A stretch of DNA of 64,000 nt from Paratinospora sagittata (GCA_035771175.1 CM069593.1:14936408-15000407), one strand, 5' to 3'. Counted from the first letter of the stretch, positions 47,401 to 60,245 are shown. Notes: generated by a model not told the origin, from the letters alone. Program-made: numbers and translations.

Positions 47401-49110
47401 GTTTTTTTTCTTTTAGTTGAATTAGCAGCCCTCATAATTTAATTTGATTATTAGTCTTTAACGAAAACGGAAGTTACTTTAGGAGTAAAAGGCAATGGAG
47501 GCGTCAATTACAAATAAATATAGCAACTGCCTCCTTTATTAAAAATAGTTATTTTGTGAGGATGTTTGATGAAATATGTGAATTTAAATAATGCCACCCC
47601 GAGGAGGAGTCTCAGGCGCTTCCTTTGGGGCGCGGCTGCCAAGCCGGTTTCCACTTAGGGCCTGTTTGGTAACTCCATTTCACTAACTTGTTACTTTTAC
47701 TTTAAAATCAACTTTTATTTGTGGTGTAAAGTTTAAGTTCAAATAATATAAGCTAAAGTTTTTTTATTGCAAGATCATACTTTTAGTGGTAAAAAAAAAA
47801 TAATCAAAAAATATTTTTTTTTACCTTTAAAAAAATTGTAAACGGAGTTAATAAATACTACTTTGATCTCGATTGATTGAGCTTTTTTAAAAATATTTTT
47901 TTAAAAAATCCTTTTAAAAAAATTGGTATTTTTTTTCATTACAATTTAATTAAAAAAAATATTGTCAAACAACTTTAGAATAAAAATACTTTAAAAAAAC
48001 TCTTTCAAAAGGGACCTACATTCAACCACTGAAATACAATATAGCTTGTTCGAGGAGAGACTTTGACTACTATTTAAAATAGTAGAAATTCGAGTCTTTT
48101 CGTTATAAGGTAGAGTGGTACCCCTTGTTTAAGATATAAGCTTTTGTGTCGTAAATTATAAATAATAACTTATTCGTATATTAAGAGGTAAGTTCTTGTA
48201 TAGTAATTTATAAATTTATAAATAAAAACTCACCTGCTACAGTGGGGATATCATAAAAAAATAGAGCTGTTCACATGAATTAGTCTTTATGAAAGCTGAA
48301 CTAAAAGACACGACGAGCTAGTTTTTTTTTTTTTCTTATAATTCAATGTTTATTTTCTAAGTGAAATTAGCGACGAAAAGCTTGTAAATTAAAAAAAAGG
48401 TGAGCCACAAACATTAAGAAGGTGAGCCGAGCTTAGGAAGAAAAGTCTGTAGCAAGGCACGCTTGCACTTCTCGACCATCGCGAAATTATTATTATTATT
48501 ATTTTTATAAAAAGAGAAAAAACTAAAAAGACAACATAAATAAAACAAATAAATTCAACCCAAAGTAAAGAAAAAGAAAACAAAATGGAGAAAGAAGGAG
48601 AGAGAGTGATTTCTACTTTTGCTTTTTCACTTTAAAGGCTGAATCTTTGAAATTCGGAGGCGGGAGACGGAGACAGCAGAGACACCAAAAAGACAAAATT
48701 AGCAAAAATGAAACCAAAGCCAAACCAAAAAGAAAATCAAAACTAAAACAAAAGAGAAGAGAAGAGCAGAGCAACCCAAACCCCGTAACCAAACACCCCC
48801 TCTTCCCCCACCGAAACTCTCTCCTACTTCTACTACTCATAATACTACTTCTACTACTGCTTTCACCCCAGCAGCTCAGGTACTAGAAAAACACAGAGCT
48901 GTTCTTCTATTCCTCTGTTCTTCTGTTCTTCTGGGCTTCTCTTCTGTTTTCTTCTCTCATTCATTCTTCTTTATTAAATTTTTTGCGTTTTTGTGTTTAT
49001 TTCTCATTCTCTTCTTCTTCTTCTTCTTTTTTACTGGGAGGTGTGAGTTGGAACATGAGAAGAGGCACTTGTAATCGGAGGGTGGGCATTGCAGCATCAT
49101 CGCCGTTGTT

Positions 49111-51237
49111 ATGAATCTCGAGCCACCACCACCACCACCTCCGCCGGCACAGCCTCAACCACCACTACCACTCCACCACCGTCCCACCACCACTTGCCAG
49201 CGCCACCCGGACCAGAGCTTCACCGGCTTCTGCGCCTCATGCTTGCGCGAACGTCTCGTATCTCTAGAACAACAATCCACAGCCAACAACACCTCCGCCT
49301 CCGGCCGTTTCAAAACATCCACCGCCGCCACCGCTCTCAAATCCATTTTCCGGCCACCCATCACCGGAGACAATAATAATAACAACAACAGCTCGAACAA
49401 GAACAAGGCTTCTTCGTCGTCGTCGTCGTTCTTGCCGGAGCTACGCCGAAGCAAGAGTTTCTCTGGCGGGAAAGGGGAGGGGTTCTCCGGCGTGTTTGAG
49501 CCGCAGAGGAAGTCTTGTGACGTTAGGGTAAGAAGTACGCTTTGGTCTCTGTTTAACCAAGATGATGTGAGGAAATCTGAGGGTAAGCAGGTAATTGGGG
49601 GAAGGATTGAAGTTGAAACCAAAAGTTCAGGGATTTCTGGTGTTGGAGTGGGAGGGCCAGTTTTGGAGTCAAAAGAAGAAGAAGAAGAGGAGGAGGAGGA
49701 GGAAGTAATTGAAGAGGAAATTACGGTTCCAAATGTGAGTGTTGGTGTCGAAGAAATTGAAGAAATTGTCGAAGAAGTCGTCGAAGAAATCGAACCAGAA
49801 GTAATCCAAGAAGAAGAAGAAGAAATAACATCAGAAATCGAAGCAGAAGCAAGAGAAGAAGAAATTAAAGAAGTAGAAGAAGAGGAAGAAGAACAAGGAA
49901 AAGTAGTAGTAGTAGAAGAAGAAGAAGCAAAAGTAGTACAAGAAGAAGAAGAGGAAGAAGAAGAGGAAGAAGAAATCAAAAAGATGAAGGATCACATTGA
50001 TCAAGAAACACAGAACAAGAAGGCACCAGGAAGAGATTTGAAGGAGATTGCGGGGAGTTTCTTGTTTGCGGCTTCAGCGTTCAGCAAGAAGTTGCAGAAC
50101 TGGAGGAGAAAACACAAGTCAAAGAAGCATGGCGGTCGAGACACCAGTTCGACAACAATGCAGGCCGATAAGCCATATTCGGAGATTGCAGATTACGGGT
50201 TCGGTCGGAGGTCTTGTGATACTGATCCAAGGTTCTCCCTAGACGCCGCACGAATGTCCTTCGACGATCCTCGCTACTCTTGGGATGAACCAAGAGCTTC
50301 TTGGGACGGTTACTTGATTGGTAGAACGTTCCCGAGGTTGGCTCCAATGGTTTCTGTTGTTGAGGATGCTCCAATTCCTGTTCAGCGTTCGGATAACCAA
50401 ATCCCCGTCGAAGAGCCGCCCATGAATCCGATCAATGAAAATGATAAAACTCCTGGTGGATCAGCTCAAACCCGAGATTACTACTCTGATTCGCAGCGGC
50501 GAAGAAAAAGCTTTGAAAGGTCTAACTCGATGAGGAAGAAGACTGGTTCGTTGGTACCAGAAGTAGATGAGACCAAATTGGCTTCAAATGCAACAAAAGT
50601 GGCGTCTCCTACATCGAACGATCAGATTCTTCATGGGCCAAAGCTGGTGGTTACAGATAGAGATTGGAGGGACTCGAATTCAAATTCTATGAGAGAGGAC
50701 TACTCGGGAAGCTTTGAATCGGGTTTTAAAGATTCGGGGTCTGTTTGTGATGGCATAGAACGAAAGGGTTCGAAGAAGTCCCGACGATGGAGCAAGCGAT
50801 GGAATATTTGGGCGTTGATATATAGGCGCGGTGGTGGAAGTAAAGATGAGGAAGAAGAAGAGAGGTATCATAGAGGAAATGTTGTAGAGCGGTCTTTATC
50901 GGAATCTTGGCAAGAGCTTAGGAGGGAATCTAATGGAGATTCCAAAGGGCCTTTCAATAGGGTTTTCCGAAGCAATAGCAGCGTAAGTGCGAGGAACTCG
51001 TTTAGTATGAGTGGTTCTTTGAGTAGTATAAAGGGCTGTGGTGAAGCCAATGGAAATGGTAAGAAGAGGAGGGATGAATTCGTGCTGGAACGGAACCGGA
51101 GTGCAAGGTACTCTCCAACCAATGATAATGGATTATTGCGATTCTACTTGACGCCAACGAATAGGAGGAACGGGTCTGGGAAGAGTAGGCCGAAGAATTC
51201 GCATTCCATCACCAATAGCGTGTTGCGATTGTACTGA
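49111..51237 (+). CDS. OPS: OCTOPUS-like protein (DUF740 family)
   Basis: One exon, 708 residues. The N-terminus, MNLEP followed by a proline run and then TCQRHPDQSFTGFCASCLRERL, is the conserved His/Cys motif that opens OCTOPUS (OPS) and OPS-LIKE proteins. In Arabidopsis OPS is a polar plasma-membrane protein that promotes phloem (protosieve) differentiation and brassinosteroid signalling. Other conserved pieces: LWSLFNQDD (about residue 147), GRDLKEIAGSFLFAASAFSKKLQNWR, a run of RFSLDAARMSFDDPRYSWDEPRASWDG, a Trp-rich KKSRRWSKRWNIWALIYRR, and a C-terminal LRFYLTPTNRRNGSGKSRPK. Between residues ~188 and ~290 lies an exceptionally Glu-rich low-complexity tract encoded by GAA/GAG repeats, prone to length change. 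Whether this is the OPS orthologue or a paralogue cannot be decided here. Confidence 0.9.
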   Translation: MNLEPPPPPPPPAQPQPPLPLHHRPTTTCQRHPDQSFTGFCASCLRERLVSLEQQSTANNTSASGRFKTSTAATALKSIFRPPITGDNNNNNNSSNKNKASSSSSSFLPELRRSKSFSGGKGEGFSGVFEPQRKSCDVRVRSTLWSLFNQDDVRKSEGKQVIGGRIEVETKSSGISGVGVGGPVLESKEEEEEEEEEEVIEEEITVPNVSVGVEEIEEIVEEVVEEIEPEVIQEEEEEITSEIEAEAREEEIKEVEEEEEEQGKVVVVEEEEAKVVQEEEEEEEEEEEIKKMKDHIDQETQNKKAPGRDLKEIAGSFLFAASAFSKKLQNWRRKHKSKKHGGRDTSSTTMQADKPYSEIADYGFGRRSCDTDPRFSLDAARMSFDDPRYSWDEPRASWDGYLIGRTFPRLAPMVSVVEDAPIPVQRSDNQIPVEEPPMNPINENDKTPGGSAQTRDYYSDSQRRRKSFERSNSMRKKTGSLVPEVDETKLASNATKVASPTSNDQILHGPKLVVTDRDWRDSNSNSMREDYSGSFESGFKDSGSVCDGIERKGSKKSRRWSKRWNIWALIYRRGGGSKDEEEEERYHRGNVVERSLSESWQELRRESNGDSKGPFNRVFRSNSSVSARNSFSMSGSLSSIKGCGEANGNGKKRRDEFVLERNRSARYSPTNDNGLLRFYLTPTNRRNGSGKSRPKNSHSITNSVLRLY

Positions 51238-54200
51238 TTCAAATGCTCATCAGGTGTTTCTTTTTTTTTTTTTTTTCTAGTGTTGAATTTACCATTTTTG
51301 TTGTGTAAAAACTCTCTTTTTGATCTTTCTATATTTTTCGTCATTGTTTTGATAAAAGCAAATGATCATATTTTGTTGTTCCCATGCTTAGTGTGTCTTG
51401 TTAGTTTCCTGAATAAAGAGAAAATCTTTAGCACCTGTGAAGCTCTACCTTTTTGCTCTTGAAGCTTTGATGTTTTATTTAAGATGATACACTTGTGAGA
51501 ATGCCCTAAGGCATGCTATTGAATTAGTTGATTCTTGTGTTGCATTTTATTTTAGGTCTTTGTTTGGTAATCTTGTGATGCAAACTTATAGATGCTTATG
51601 ATTTCCTAATTGCTTCCTTAATATCTTTATAAGTCATTGAAATATTTAATTATTTCTAGCTACAGAAAAATGTCTACAATGTTAGGAGTCTATGCTTACT
51701 AACATCATGTAGAATGCAGATTGCGATATGAGACTCTCCCGTTTCTGCAAACTGTAATATAGAATGTAAATAAAGCAAAAATATAATTCCTATTCATTTA
51801 GGGGTAGCTTTCCTTCTATCCTCCATTATTCTCAAACATAGCTTATTTATTATCTTCCAATCAGGATTCTCTACATGCTCATTGAAACCAATTTCTGCAT
51901 ATTTTCCAGGGACATCCAGCAGTTAAGTTCATCTAAAGCGCCGTATCGAATCATGGGTTAATTAGGTCTTGTGGGTCTTCCTCACCAAAAGAGGTTATTG
52001 AAGTTCTTGATCCAACCAATTCAAATTTCAGCTACACTTTCACAAGTACTCCAGCACAGGTTCATTATTTGAATTGCTTGCCATCAATATTGGGTTGTTG
52101 CATGTTTCCTCAATGACCTCTGAAAGATCGATTTATATCAGTTGGTTGTTCCTGAAAGAGTTGTTAATCTTCCTTTGTTCAGTCATTTGAGCTGGAGATT
52201 TGATCTGACCCAGTGCCTAATGGTTGCAAATTTGCATGATAATCACTGAACCACATCATCATGATTCGAGACGTCCAATGTACTACATTGCTTGCTCACG
52301 TTAGACCTGGGGAGAAAGACGAGAAATGAGTGATAAAACCTAGTAAAATTCAGGAAGCAAGATCCCATTTTTTTTCTATCACTCCAAGATTTTGTTGCAA
52401 GTATGAGTTATTTTAAGAGTTCAATAATTCTTGAGTTAGAGCAAGGAACTTCTCTAAGGATCTTCGATATGTGGCTGTGTTAGTAGACGAGAAACGGACA
52501 CGAAGCTGACGTTCTTATGCTTGAGAGAGTGAGAGAGAGCAAAGAAAAATCTGGTTGAAGATATTGTTGTAGTATGTCTTCCCTGCATTTGTGTACTAGA
52601 CCCTTGTGTTATACTTAAACAAAGCCTTTTAAGGACCATATCTTCTTTCATATCTATATCTTTTCAATGGTTGTTATAAGGCCAAATCTCATATTAACAC
52701 GAATTGGTTGGTTTAGTTCGGTTTTATGCTAAAATCTAAATCAAACCTAACTTATTCGTACTACCAAATTAACTTAAACCTAAGTTTTGTTTGGCTAGAT
52801 CCCTTTGATCTTCAAAATAGTTTTGTTTGATTTTGTTCTATTAAATTATGTTTGGTTTGTTTTACATCACAATTCTACAATTATTAAGCTTAAATATCTT
52901 CTTAAGCTAATTAAAACATAAAATTATATTAAATATGTAAAATAGTAAACGTTTCAATCATATAATAAAATTACCTTACCTATGATTCACAAACCATATC
53001 CATACACATGTGGTGTATAGTGAGTGAGTTTTTTTTTTTTTTTCTCTTTCATAATGCGGTGATGTGATATATTGTCATTTTAGCTTAAATATAGATTTAT
53101 GTATATATCTTTGATCGTTTTAACATTGCTCTTAGATTTATTTTCATGGACAATATCCTTCTCACTGCTGTCACCTGAATTACTTTCATTCTATTCTTTT
53201 CACTAATTATAACTATACAACTTATGTGCTTGGACATTGAAAGTGGATAATAAAGGAATGTGGAAATACAGCAAGGTGGTGGTGACCTTTCTTTCCCATG
53301 CAAGTAACGGAACAACAACCTTAGAACATAGGTTTTGCTTATCAACATCAAATAGAAAAGCTGTGTCATCACAAGAGTACTACTACTTCATGAGAATCCA
53401 TGAATAATCCTCCATGGGAACCAAAGTCAAAAGTTTCAACCTCCAAAGGCTCTTTCACCGACGTGCCTTCATGATTTCGTTTAAACATGTTTCTAACTCT
53501 AACACCAAAAGCTTAAAGAAAGATTACTTTTGAAAATAGTTGGTTGACTTTGAGATAAGACAAAAAAAAAGTAAGAAAAAATGGGATTGTAATCTACTTT
53601 GTTTTGGTTTTTCTTCGAGTCTCCTCCGATTATCCGATTATCCTTCGGTTATGGGACTAGTCCTAATACGAGGTAAGAGTGAAATGACAGACCTCTCAAC
53701 GAAGGTACTTCTAATAATTTAATCCTACAACTTCTATATAAGGACGACCTTAAAATTTAGTTCACTTTCTCTGAGCTAACCACTTATTGGTGGAATTGTA
53801 ATCTACTTACCATTGGAAAAATTAACCAAGAAATCCCCACATGTCTCAGCACTATTTTGTTCAAATTTCCCAACTGGATCAAGCATGATGAATTATTATT
53901 CTTCACCAAAACCTACTTTTCATCTTTAAATTTTCAATCCAACACAATCATTACTGTCCATATAATTACAAAGGAAGAAAAATGATAATAATAGATTGAG
54001 GTAAAATTATGGCATGGATTGGACTAACATTCTATTGACTTTTTGGTATGCGGAAGATCCTTTAGTACTACTACTGGTGGTCTCTCCATAGCTGTAAAGC
54101 TTGTAATAATTTATATGAGAACTCATGACTTAATGAGTGTAGGGGTGAGGGTTAAGATTGGTATTGTATGAAATTTTAGGTTGGGCAAATTGCAAGCCAA

Positions 54201-55391
54201 ATTTGACGAATTTCACAAGAGTTGGTAAAATTACAAGCCCATGGACAGATCTTAAGGTTGTTGAAAATTATGTTTTGAAGAAAGGGTGCTGTGAATAGTT
54301 GCTTGGATTTAATATATTGAATCTGAAGGCATCTATTGGACAAGAGGTTGATAAAAAAGGATGTATCCATTGATAAGGTACATTCAATTGCACTGTCTAT
54401 TAATGGAAAGACACTGTCGATTAACAAGTACAATCAAGTGATTTGTTGGCACGAGATTTGATTAACACCAGAGTGTGAAGATGTGGACGGCATGAGCTGA
54501 GCTGGAACTACGAGTTTATTTTCTCACACCACGAGTTAACTTCGAACCTAAGGACAGGAAAAAGGAAGAACAAACTATTTTGAAGAGCACCAGTGTGGTG
54601 CAGGTCAAAGACCCTCTGATACTTAAGTCAGTGCCAAGCTCTTCCAAAAAATAACTCAGAGGGGTTCGTGAAGATACCTATTGTTTCACCGTATACTTCA
54701 AACACGGGTCTTGCGGGATGGATCCCACGCCAGCTGTGTTTGCACATTACGCCTCTATGTATTGTTAGCTCGATAAATCGAGCTCACATCCTTACAGACC
54801 ACTCAGGGTCGTCGTCTTGGAGCCGACTTAGTCGGCTTAGTGGCTCGATACCTTCCTTCTTGGTAGTTGGTCTCTAATACCAAGGTGTTGTCTTCCTTCT
54901 CTACTTGGTAGCCTGGTTCCAGTGTCCTGGACGATAGAGTGAGCGGCCGTCTTTTCCAAAACTTGGTGCATTCGCTAGCTCACTTCATGATTAATCTAGC
55001 CAAAGATGTTGAAAATATGGGCTAACGTGGTTGAGTGAAGCTTCATTGTATCTTAAAGATTTTTTACATATCCCAACTATATTCTTGCAGTTTTAGAAAA
55101 ACTATTGCTTAAAAGAGAACGTATTTTACTACGTGCTTTGAAGAACTTATTATAGTTCACGGGTGCACGCAATGATTCTGGGTATGATAGCTGGAATCAG
55201 AATTAATTTCCACGATTGAATTAACATGTAAGAAGCAAATGGCTCTTGGTTGAGCTCATGTATTGATCCATTTTCTACAAAAGAGCGTGAAGTTTTGAAT
55301 ACCCGAAGAACTCATTAGACTGTTAGGTGTTGAACCTTAGAAACTGTCCAAGTTAAAGCATCACGAGTTTTCCAATTGAAAAGAGGAGTAA
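51238..55391. other. intergenic, OCTOPUS-like 3' flank to ELM2 gene 3' end
   Basis: The first several hundred bases are probably the OPS-like 3' UTR. No gene is recognised. A dispersed repeat occurs at 53600-53790 (partner at 62930-63080). A relatively GC-rich block at 54440-54980, containing the near-palindrome GCCGACTTAGTCGGC (54821-54835), reads like non-coding retroelement DNA, but I could not identify a family. Confidence 0.5.
53600..53790 (+). repeat. dispersed repeat (partner at 62930-63080)
   Basis: Shares GGACTAGTCCTAAT, GAGAG/GAAATGACAGACCTCTC, AACTTCTATATAAGGACGACC and a CTGAGCTAACCA-type end, in the same order and on the same strand, with 62930-63080. Diverged copies of one element of unknown class. 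Confidence 0.7.
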
Positions 55392-58300
55392 TCAGCGAAG
55401 CTGAGTCAAGTATCGGATTCCACTGTTTTTTGACTTCTGAGCACTTCCATCAGCCTCATCGTCGTCGTCAGTGTCAACTATTGTAAGGCCCAATCTGGTC
55501 TGTCGGCTGATACGTCGAAGGACATGAACGTTAAAGAAGTAACTAATTATGTTTTCCCTGTGTTTGCACGGGAAGGACTTGAATGCAGTTTTCCAGAAGA
55601 CTTTAGTATTTGACATTGGATTCTTTCTCATAAGATACTCAAAGTTTTTCTGTTCTTCCCGTGTCCATGAGTTGGAAACTTCTTCTCCCATCTCATTGAA
55701 CTTCCAATTATAAAACGCAGGACCAAGCTCAGATTGTAGTCGAAGCCTTTCCTCGGCAATATGATGTTTGACGCAATCTGTTGATCCGGGAGAGTCACAG
55801 GAGCACGAATTGTGCAACTTTTTTCTGGTCATTTCTGTATTTATATCCATATTGATGCCTTCAATTGGCCAAATTTTCGTCCCCAGCCACTTTGTATTGC
55901 CCATGTTATCATCAACATCTAACAAATTATTCATCTTGGGTGGACCCGTACATTCGGGTATCTCGGCCTGAAATCGTGGGCCAACAGGGATGGCCAATCT
56001 TTGATATTCTTCACCAATTAAGTTTAGTTGCTTGGTGGACTTTTGAGGTGCCTGATGTTTCTGGGGCTTTGTTGAACCTGTTAGATTTGAACTACTGACT
56101 GAATCCTCAGAGTAAAGCAATGTTGAAGCCCTCTTAATGGATGGGCTGCTCGTGCCTGATAAATCAGGTCTCACGGTGGGAAGATTAAGGATCTTCTTCA
56201 TGGGAAAATGTGCTCCCTCGACTGATTTATCCGGTGTTTGGGAAGCTTCTTTTTTAGAAATCAAGGGGTTTGAGTCACTGTCTGAATCATCAGAATCTAT
56301 AATAATCAGAGGCTCCTTGTCAAGTGGATTGCTCCGGTCCATTGCACCGGCTTGAGAGGAGGGACCCTTTGGGATGCCCTTTCTTGAAATATTGTCAGAA
56401 AATTCTGGTTGGCTGACAGAATTGATTTGGTTTGGAAGAATCAGAACAGAGCTTTCTTCTGAGTCTGTGTTACTGATTAAGCTTGGATCTGAAGTGGCAA
56501 AAGAGCACTGCTGTATGCTTGATTCTATAGAACTTTTCTGCTTTGATTTCGGTGCATGCAGTTTAGAAGTAGCCTTTGATGTTTCTTGTTGTAATAAGTC
56601 ATGCTTCCGTTTTTTCTGAAAGCAAAGAAATGGAAAATTAGAAAAATGAATGGTTCAGTCGGAATGTCTAATTTCAAGTATAAGGCTGTTGCAAGAATTT
56701 GATGTAGAGACTAAAAATGAATCCATAAATGCTTTACGAAAATTGGATAGCCCCCTTCAACAAAATAATCCATTTCCTAAAACAGGGGTAATCCAGCAAT
56801 GATCCAGCTTGCCTTTAATTTCCCAAAATTTTACATAAATTCTAAGCTTAATTCATATTCAATTCACCTCATCTCACTGATTGAAGGCAGGTGATTTACA
56901 GAGCAGACCCTGCTCCTCCATTTAGTCTTCAATCAGTATTACTTCCAATTTTTTGACCCTGCTTCATTTAGTCTTCAATTAGTAGTACTCCCAATCTTTT
57001 TTTAATACCTAAATTCCCATTCATTTTATTATTCTTTACATTCTTTTAGAACCAATTAACCTGAGTGCTCTCCTCAATTGTTCAACCACTGTCTCTTCTT
57101 TAGACAAAATCATTTAGAATAACTCTCTCTACTCCCTTGTGGTGGAACTAGTCTCTAAAATTGTTGTTTCCGAACATGTTTCTTCATCACCCAAAATTGT
57201 GCTCACTTTGGCACACCTTCATCGCATAATTATCGCAAAAGTGCCTTTCCTTTAAATTAATGAACATACAATTGGCCATCATTCTAAATAACAGAACAAA
57301 AATAATGAAAAAGTCTGCTTCAACATACTTCCAAATCTTCTACTGTAACTTAAGTATCATCTCTGTCATTATTCTTACTAATTTGCCTACATTCCGTCTT
57401 TATCTAACGTATAAAATGTTTGGAGCTCATATGCATTTTTCCAAGGTTTAGTTTTGTACTTTTTCCTCGATGATCTCAATAGATAGCGCAAAGTCATCAA
57501 GAAATAGCAAGTTCAAAGGGATTGCTCCTGAATAAAACCTGTCATTTCCTCACAAGTCGTTCATGATTTCAATGCTTCCCATTTGAGGGTCTTTATCCAT
57601 CCATTACAGATCAAGTTCAAGCTCTCAATACATTATCAGCACTTTCTGTATGTCAATACAAGACACGTTTTCTTCATATTTATCCATTCAACCAATAAAA
57701 ATGATGGACTCATTGGCCTAACTTCCAACTGAATTGCATTCATGATATCGAATCTTTATAATTTTATCTCTCTTCAATTGTTCTATGATGTTGCTCTGAT
57801 CTTATGTGAGGGAATGCAGAGTGCTTCTTTTCTAGTCCTCCAACCAAATATTCTTAAGTTTAACCCAGAAATGGATCCAAACTCATTTACAATCTTAAAA
57901 GCAAGCAAAACACAATTGCTAAATTTTCTTCTTTTATCCAATAATTACAGGAAGCATGTGATTTCTCATCTCTTTTTCTTCATATAGCATCTCAACTCTT
58001 CCTAAATCTCTCTTCATCCTGGATCATAATTTTTCCTCAATGCATATAACACCAGACAAAGTTAAATGATAAAACAAGATCTATGTACAAGACGAGCCTT
58101 GTTATTGCCATAACATTAATACAAATACTTGTATGTTCTCAAAATTTCCTCCATCCAAGCTTGGAAATCTCTTCTCAACCTCCGCTATCCCAAAGCCATT
58201 ATATGTATATTATTTCCATGTATTAGGCTTTACTATTCAATCTCTTTATTTTTTCAAGTATTTAAACTCTCTGATCAATACGATTTCAGTACTAAATTTA

Positions 58301-58583
58301 AAACATCATCTAAACGACGCAAAGTTGTGTTAGAACTTACCTTAAGAAATTCTTTATTGTTCGCTGCATATAGATGTTTCCGGGAATTGAAACCAGCTTT
58401 CCTTGAACATTCTTCCGAATTGCCGGGATCAACGGCAACACTTTTTACCCATTGGAGAACACCAGGAAGAGACGATTCATTCTTGGATCTGGCTGATGAA
58501 CTCGAATCAGAATTCAAGCCACAATCAGGATTTTCGTCAGTAACTTCGCTTACTCTATCAAGTGAAATTCGGCGATTTTCCAT
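55392..58583 (-). CDS. ELM2/SANT-domain nuclear protein (plant ARID/ELM2-type family)
   Basis: Two exons, 58583-58341 and 56615-55392, joined in phase 0, encode 488 residues. Exon 1 (MENRRISLDRV...) has the LPGVLQWVKSVAVDPGN segment typical of this family. Exon 2 contains a basic KKRKH motif, acidic Ser/Asp linkers, then an ELM2 domain at about residues 290-390: IPVGPRFQAEIPE, WLGTKIWPIEG, the cysteine-rich SCSCDSPGSTDC, and HIAEERLRLQSELGPAFYNWKFNEMGEEV. A SANT/Myb-like domain follows (SWTREEQKNFEYLMRKNP, FWKTAFKSFPCKHRENIISYFFNVHVLRR). In plants such proteins, some with an additional ARID domain, are chromatin-associated; ELM2-SANT pairs bind histone deacetylase complexes in animals. No ARID is present here, so the exact role is open. 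Intron 1 is 1.7 kb. A broken copy lies at 63650-64000. Confidence 0.87.
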
Positions 58584-58928
58584 TACCTTCAAAACCCCGA
58601 TCGCCTCCTCAAAGCTTCGATTCTGTGAGCGAATTAAACGAAAATACAGATTGTAATTCGACGAATCTTTTACAGCAGCAGCTTTGTGTTTCTTCGTTCA
58701 ATTTGATTGATTTCAGTTCCACCAAGCTTAAGAAATTCGAATCATCCAGCTCAGGAAATTTCTGCAGTTGGAACAGTTGAAGCCGTTAATTTCACACATT
58801 CCCATTTTCGCGGCTTTTTTTTCTTTTTTTTTCTTTGTTCTTTATATAAATTTTTGTACGATTGAGAATGAATAAATAATGTGTGTTGGTGAAAGAAAAT
58901 AAAAAGATTTTTTTTTTTTTTGGAATAG

Positions 58929-58944
58929 AAACCCTAACCCTAGG
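58929..58944 (-). promoter_or_regulatory. telo-box-like element upstream of the ELM2 gene
   Basis: AAACCCTAACCCTAGG on the plus strand, about 350 bp before the minus-strand start codon. AAACCCTA telo-boxes occur in promoters of cell-cycle and translation genes and recruit TRB proteins and Polycomb. Function here is inferred only. Confidence 0.4.
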
Positions 58945-59793
58945 TTTCCAAATAATTATACAAATCGAAAATAAAAATAAATAACTTATGGTCCTTACCA
59001 AATTAGGGTTTTGCAAAGCCCAACCAGATGAAAACCCAAGTTTTATTTATGATCGAAGCAAAAATTAGAACATCCACAAGAGAGAAAAAACTTAAAATAA
59101 AAGTTGCCAGATTTTCTAGAAAGTTGATCATAACATATGGCACTAAAAGTATATATCCTATTATATAACAGATGTATTAGATTATCGTACCGATGCATTT
59201 ACTGGTAAGGGCAACGAAACAAATTTCAAATCAAACACATAAATCTAAAAATAGCAAAAGATTAAAAAAAAAATGTAAATTATAAGCAAGAACACAAAAA
59301 AATTTACGTAATTAGGTAAATATTCACTTACGCTTATATTCTTCACATTATAATAATAAGAGTTTATATACCAACGAGAAAAGTAAAGTTAAAACCTAAC
59401 TCATATCAAAAAGTCTAAAATACCCTTATGAAATTGACCATTTTTTATGAAATTGAAATTTCAAATTTTTTGCGAACCTTAAGCCCTATATATAATTTAT
59501 CCTGGTTACACCAAACAGACTACCATTATTTCCTATTTCAGAAAACATCTCATATTGTTACTTATTTGTTACACTTCTAAGCCTAGCCTGTGACTCAAAT
59601 GTATGGTTGATACTCATTCACATAATTAAGTTAATTTGAATAAGTTAGTTCCGACTCACCATAATCTATACCAAGTTAGTAGGGATGTAACGGGTTGAGT
59701 TGAGTTCTGGCCAAAATTCAACTCAATCCAAATAGTTCGAGTTAGAAAAAATTAAACCTAATCTGAACCAAACTAAACCCTTAGCCAAGTCAG

Positions 59794-60245
59794 TAGGGGT
59801 GTAACGGGTTGAGTTGGTCTTTCGGGTTGAAATGACTTTTTTTTTTCTTTCTTTAAGAAAATAATTTCAACTTTAAAAGAAAAAATAATAAAAAAGAATC
59901 TAAAAAGAAAGAAAGAAATACAAATAATAAAGAAGAAGAAATAAAGAAGAAGAAGAGTTGAGAGGATTCATATAGAAGGGTAAAAAAATTGCAATTTGAG
60001 TTTGGGATTTTGGGAATTTTGTTAGTTCGAGATTTAATGGCTTAGGGGATAAGGGATTTAAGGGGTTAATGTTAGGTTCGCTTTGAATTGGGCTAAGTTG
60101 GGTTCTAAGGGTGTCAACTCATGATTTATCTCAAATTGTTCAGGTTGAGATTTTTTAACCAACTCAACTCAGACACTTAAATCAACCTAACCCAACTTAA
60201 CCTATAGAGTTGAGTTCGATTCAGTCAGGTTGGCTTACACCCCTA
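59794..60245. mobile_element. hAT-type MITE with 8-bp target duplication
   Basis: Starts TAGGGGTGTAACGGG and ends with the inverse, GGCTTACACCCCTA. It is flanked by CAAGTCAG (59786-59793) and CAAGTCAT (60246-60253), an 8-bp duplication with one mismatch, as expected of hAT elements. The interior is subterminal-repeat rich (GGTTGAGTT/AACTCAACT) with no coding frame. An older related end (TAGGGATGTAACGGGTTGAG) lies just left at about 59681, suggesting nesting. Confidence 0.75.

Larger units (their letters stand above)
42401..49110. other. 6.7 kb gene-free region (LFS-like 3' flank to OCTOPUS-like 5' leader)
   Basis: No protein-coding gene found. Contents: LFS-like 3' UTR; a purine-rich stretch near 43318-43440; a 289-bp tandem duplication (43627-44204); GC-rich ACGT-motif islands (44985-45435 and 46110-46570); a possible foldback element at 46740-47400; a MITE-like end TTAGGGCCTGTTTGGTAAC at about 47656; and pyrimidine-rich DNA (48820-49035) that is probably the 5' UTR of the next gene. 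Confidence 0.55.

Noticed and set aside
49155..49979. 274-codon Ser-rich frame on the minus strand
   Set aside because: It is the antisense shadow of the GAR-rich OCTOPUS-like coding sequence (GAA/GAG reads as TTC/CTC and Ser codons); no motif of its own.
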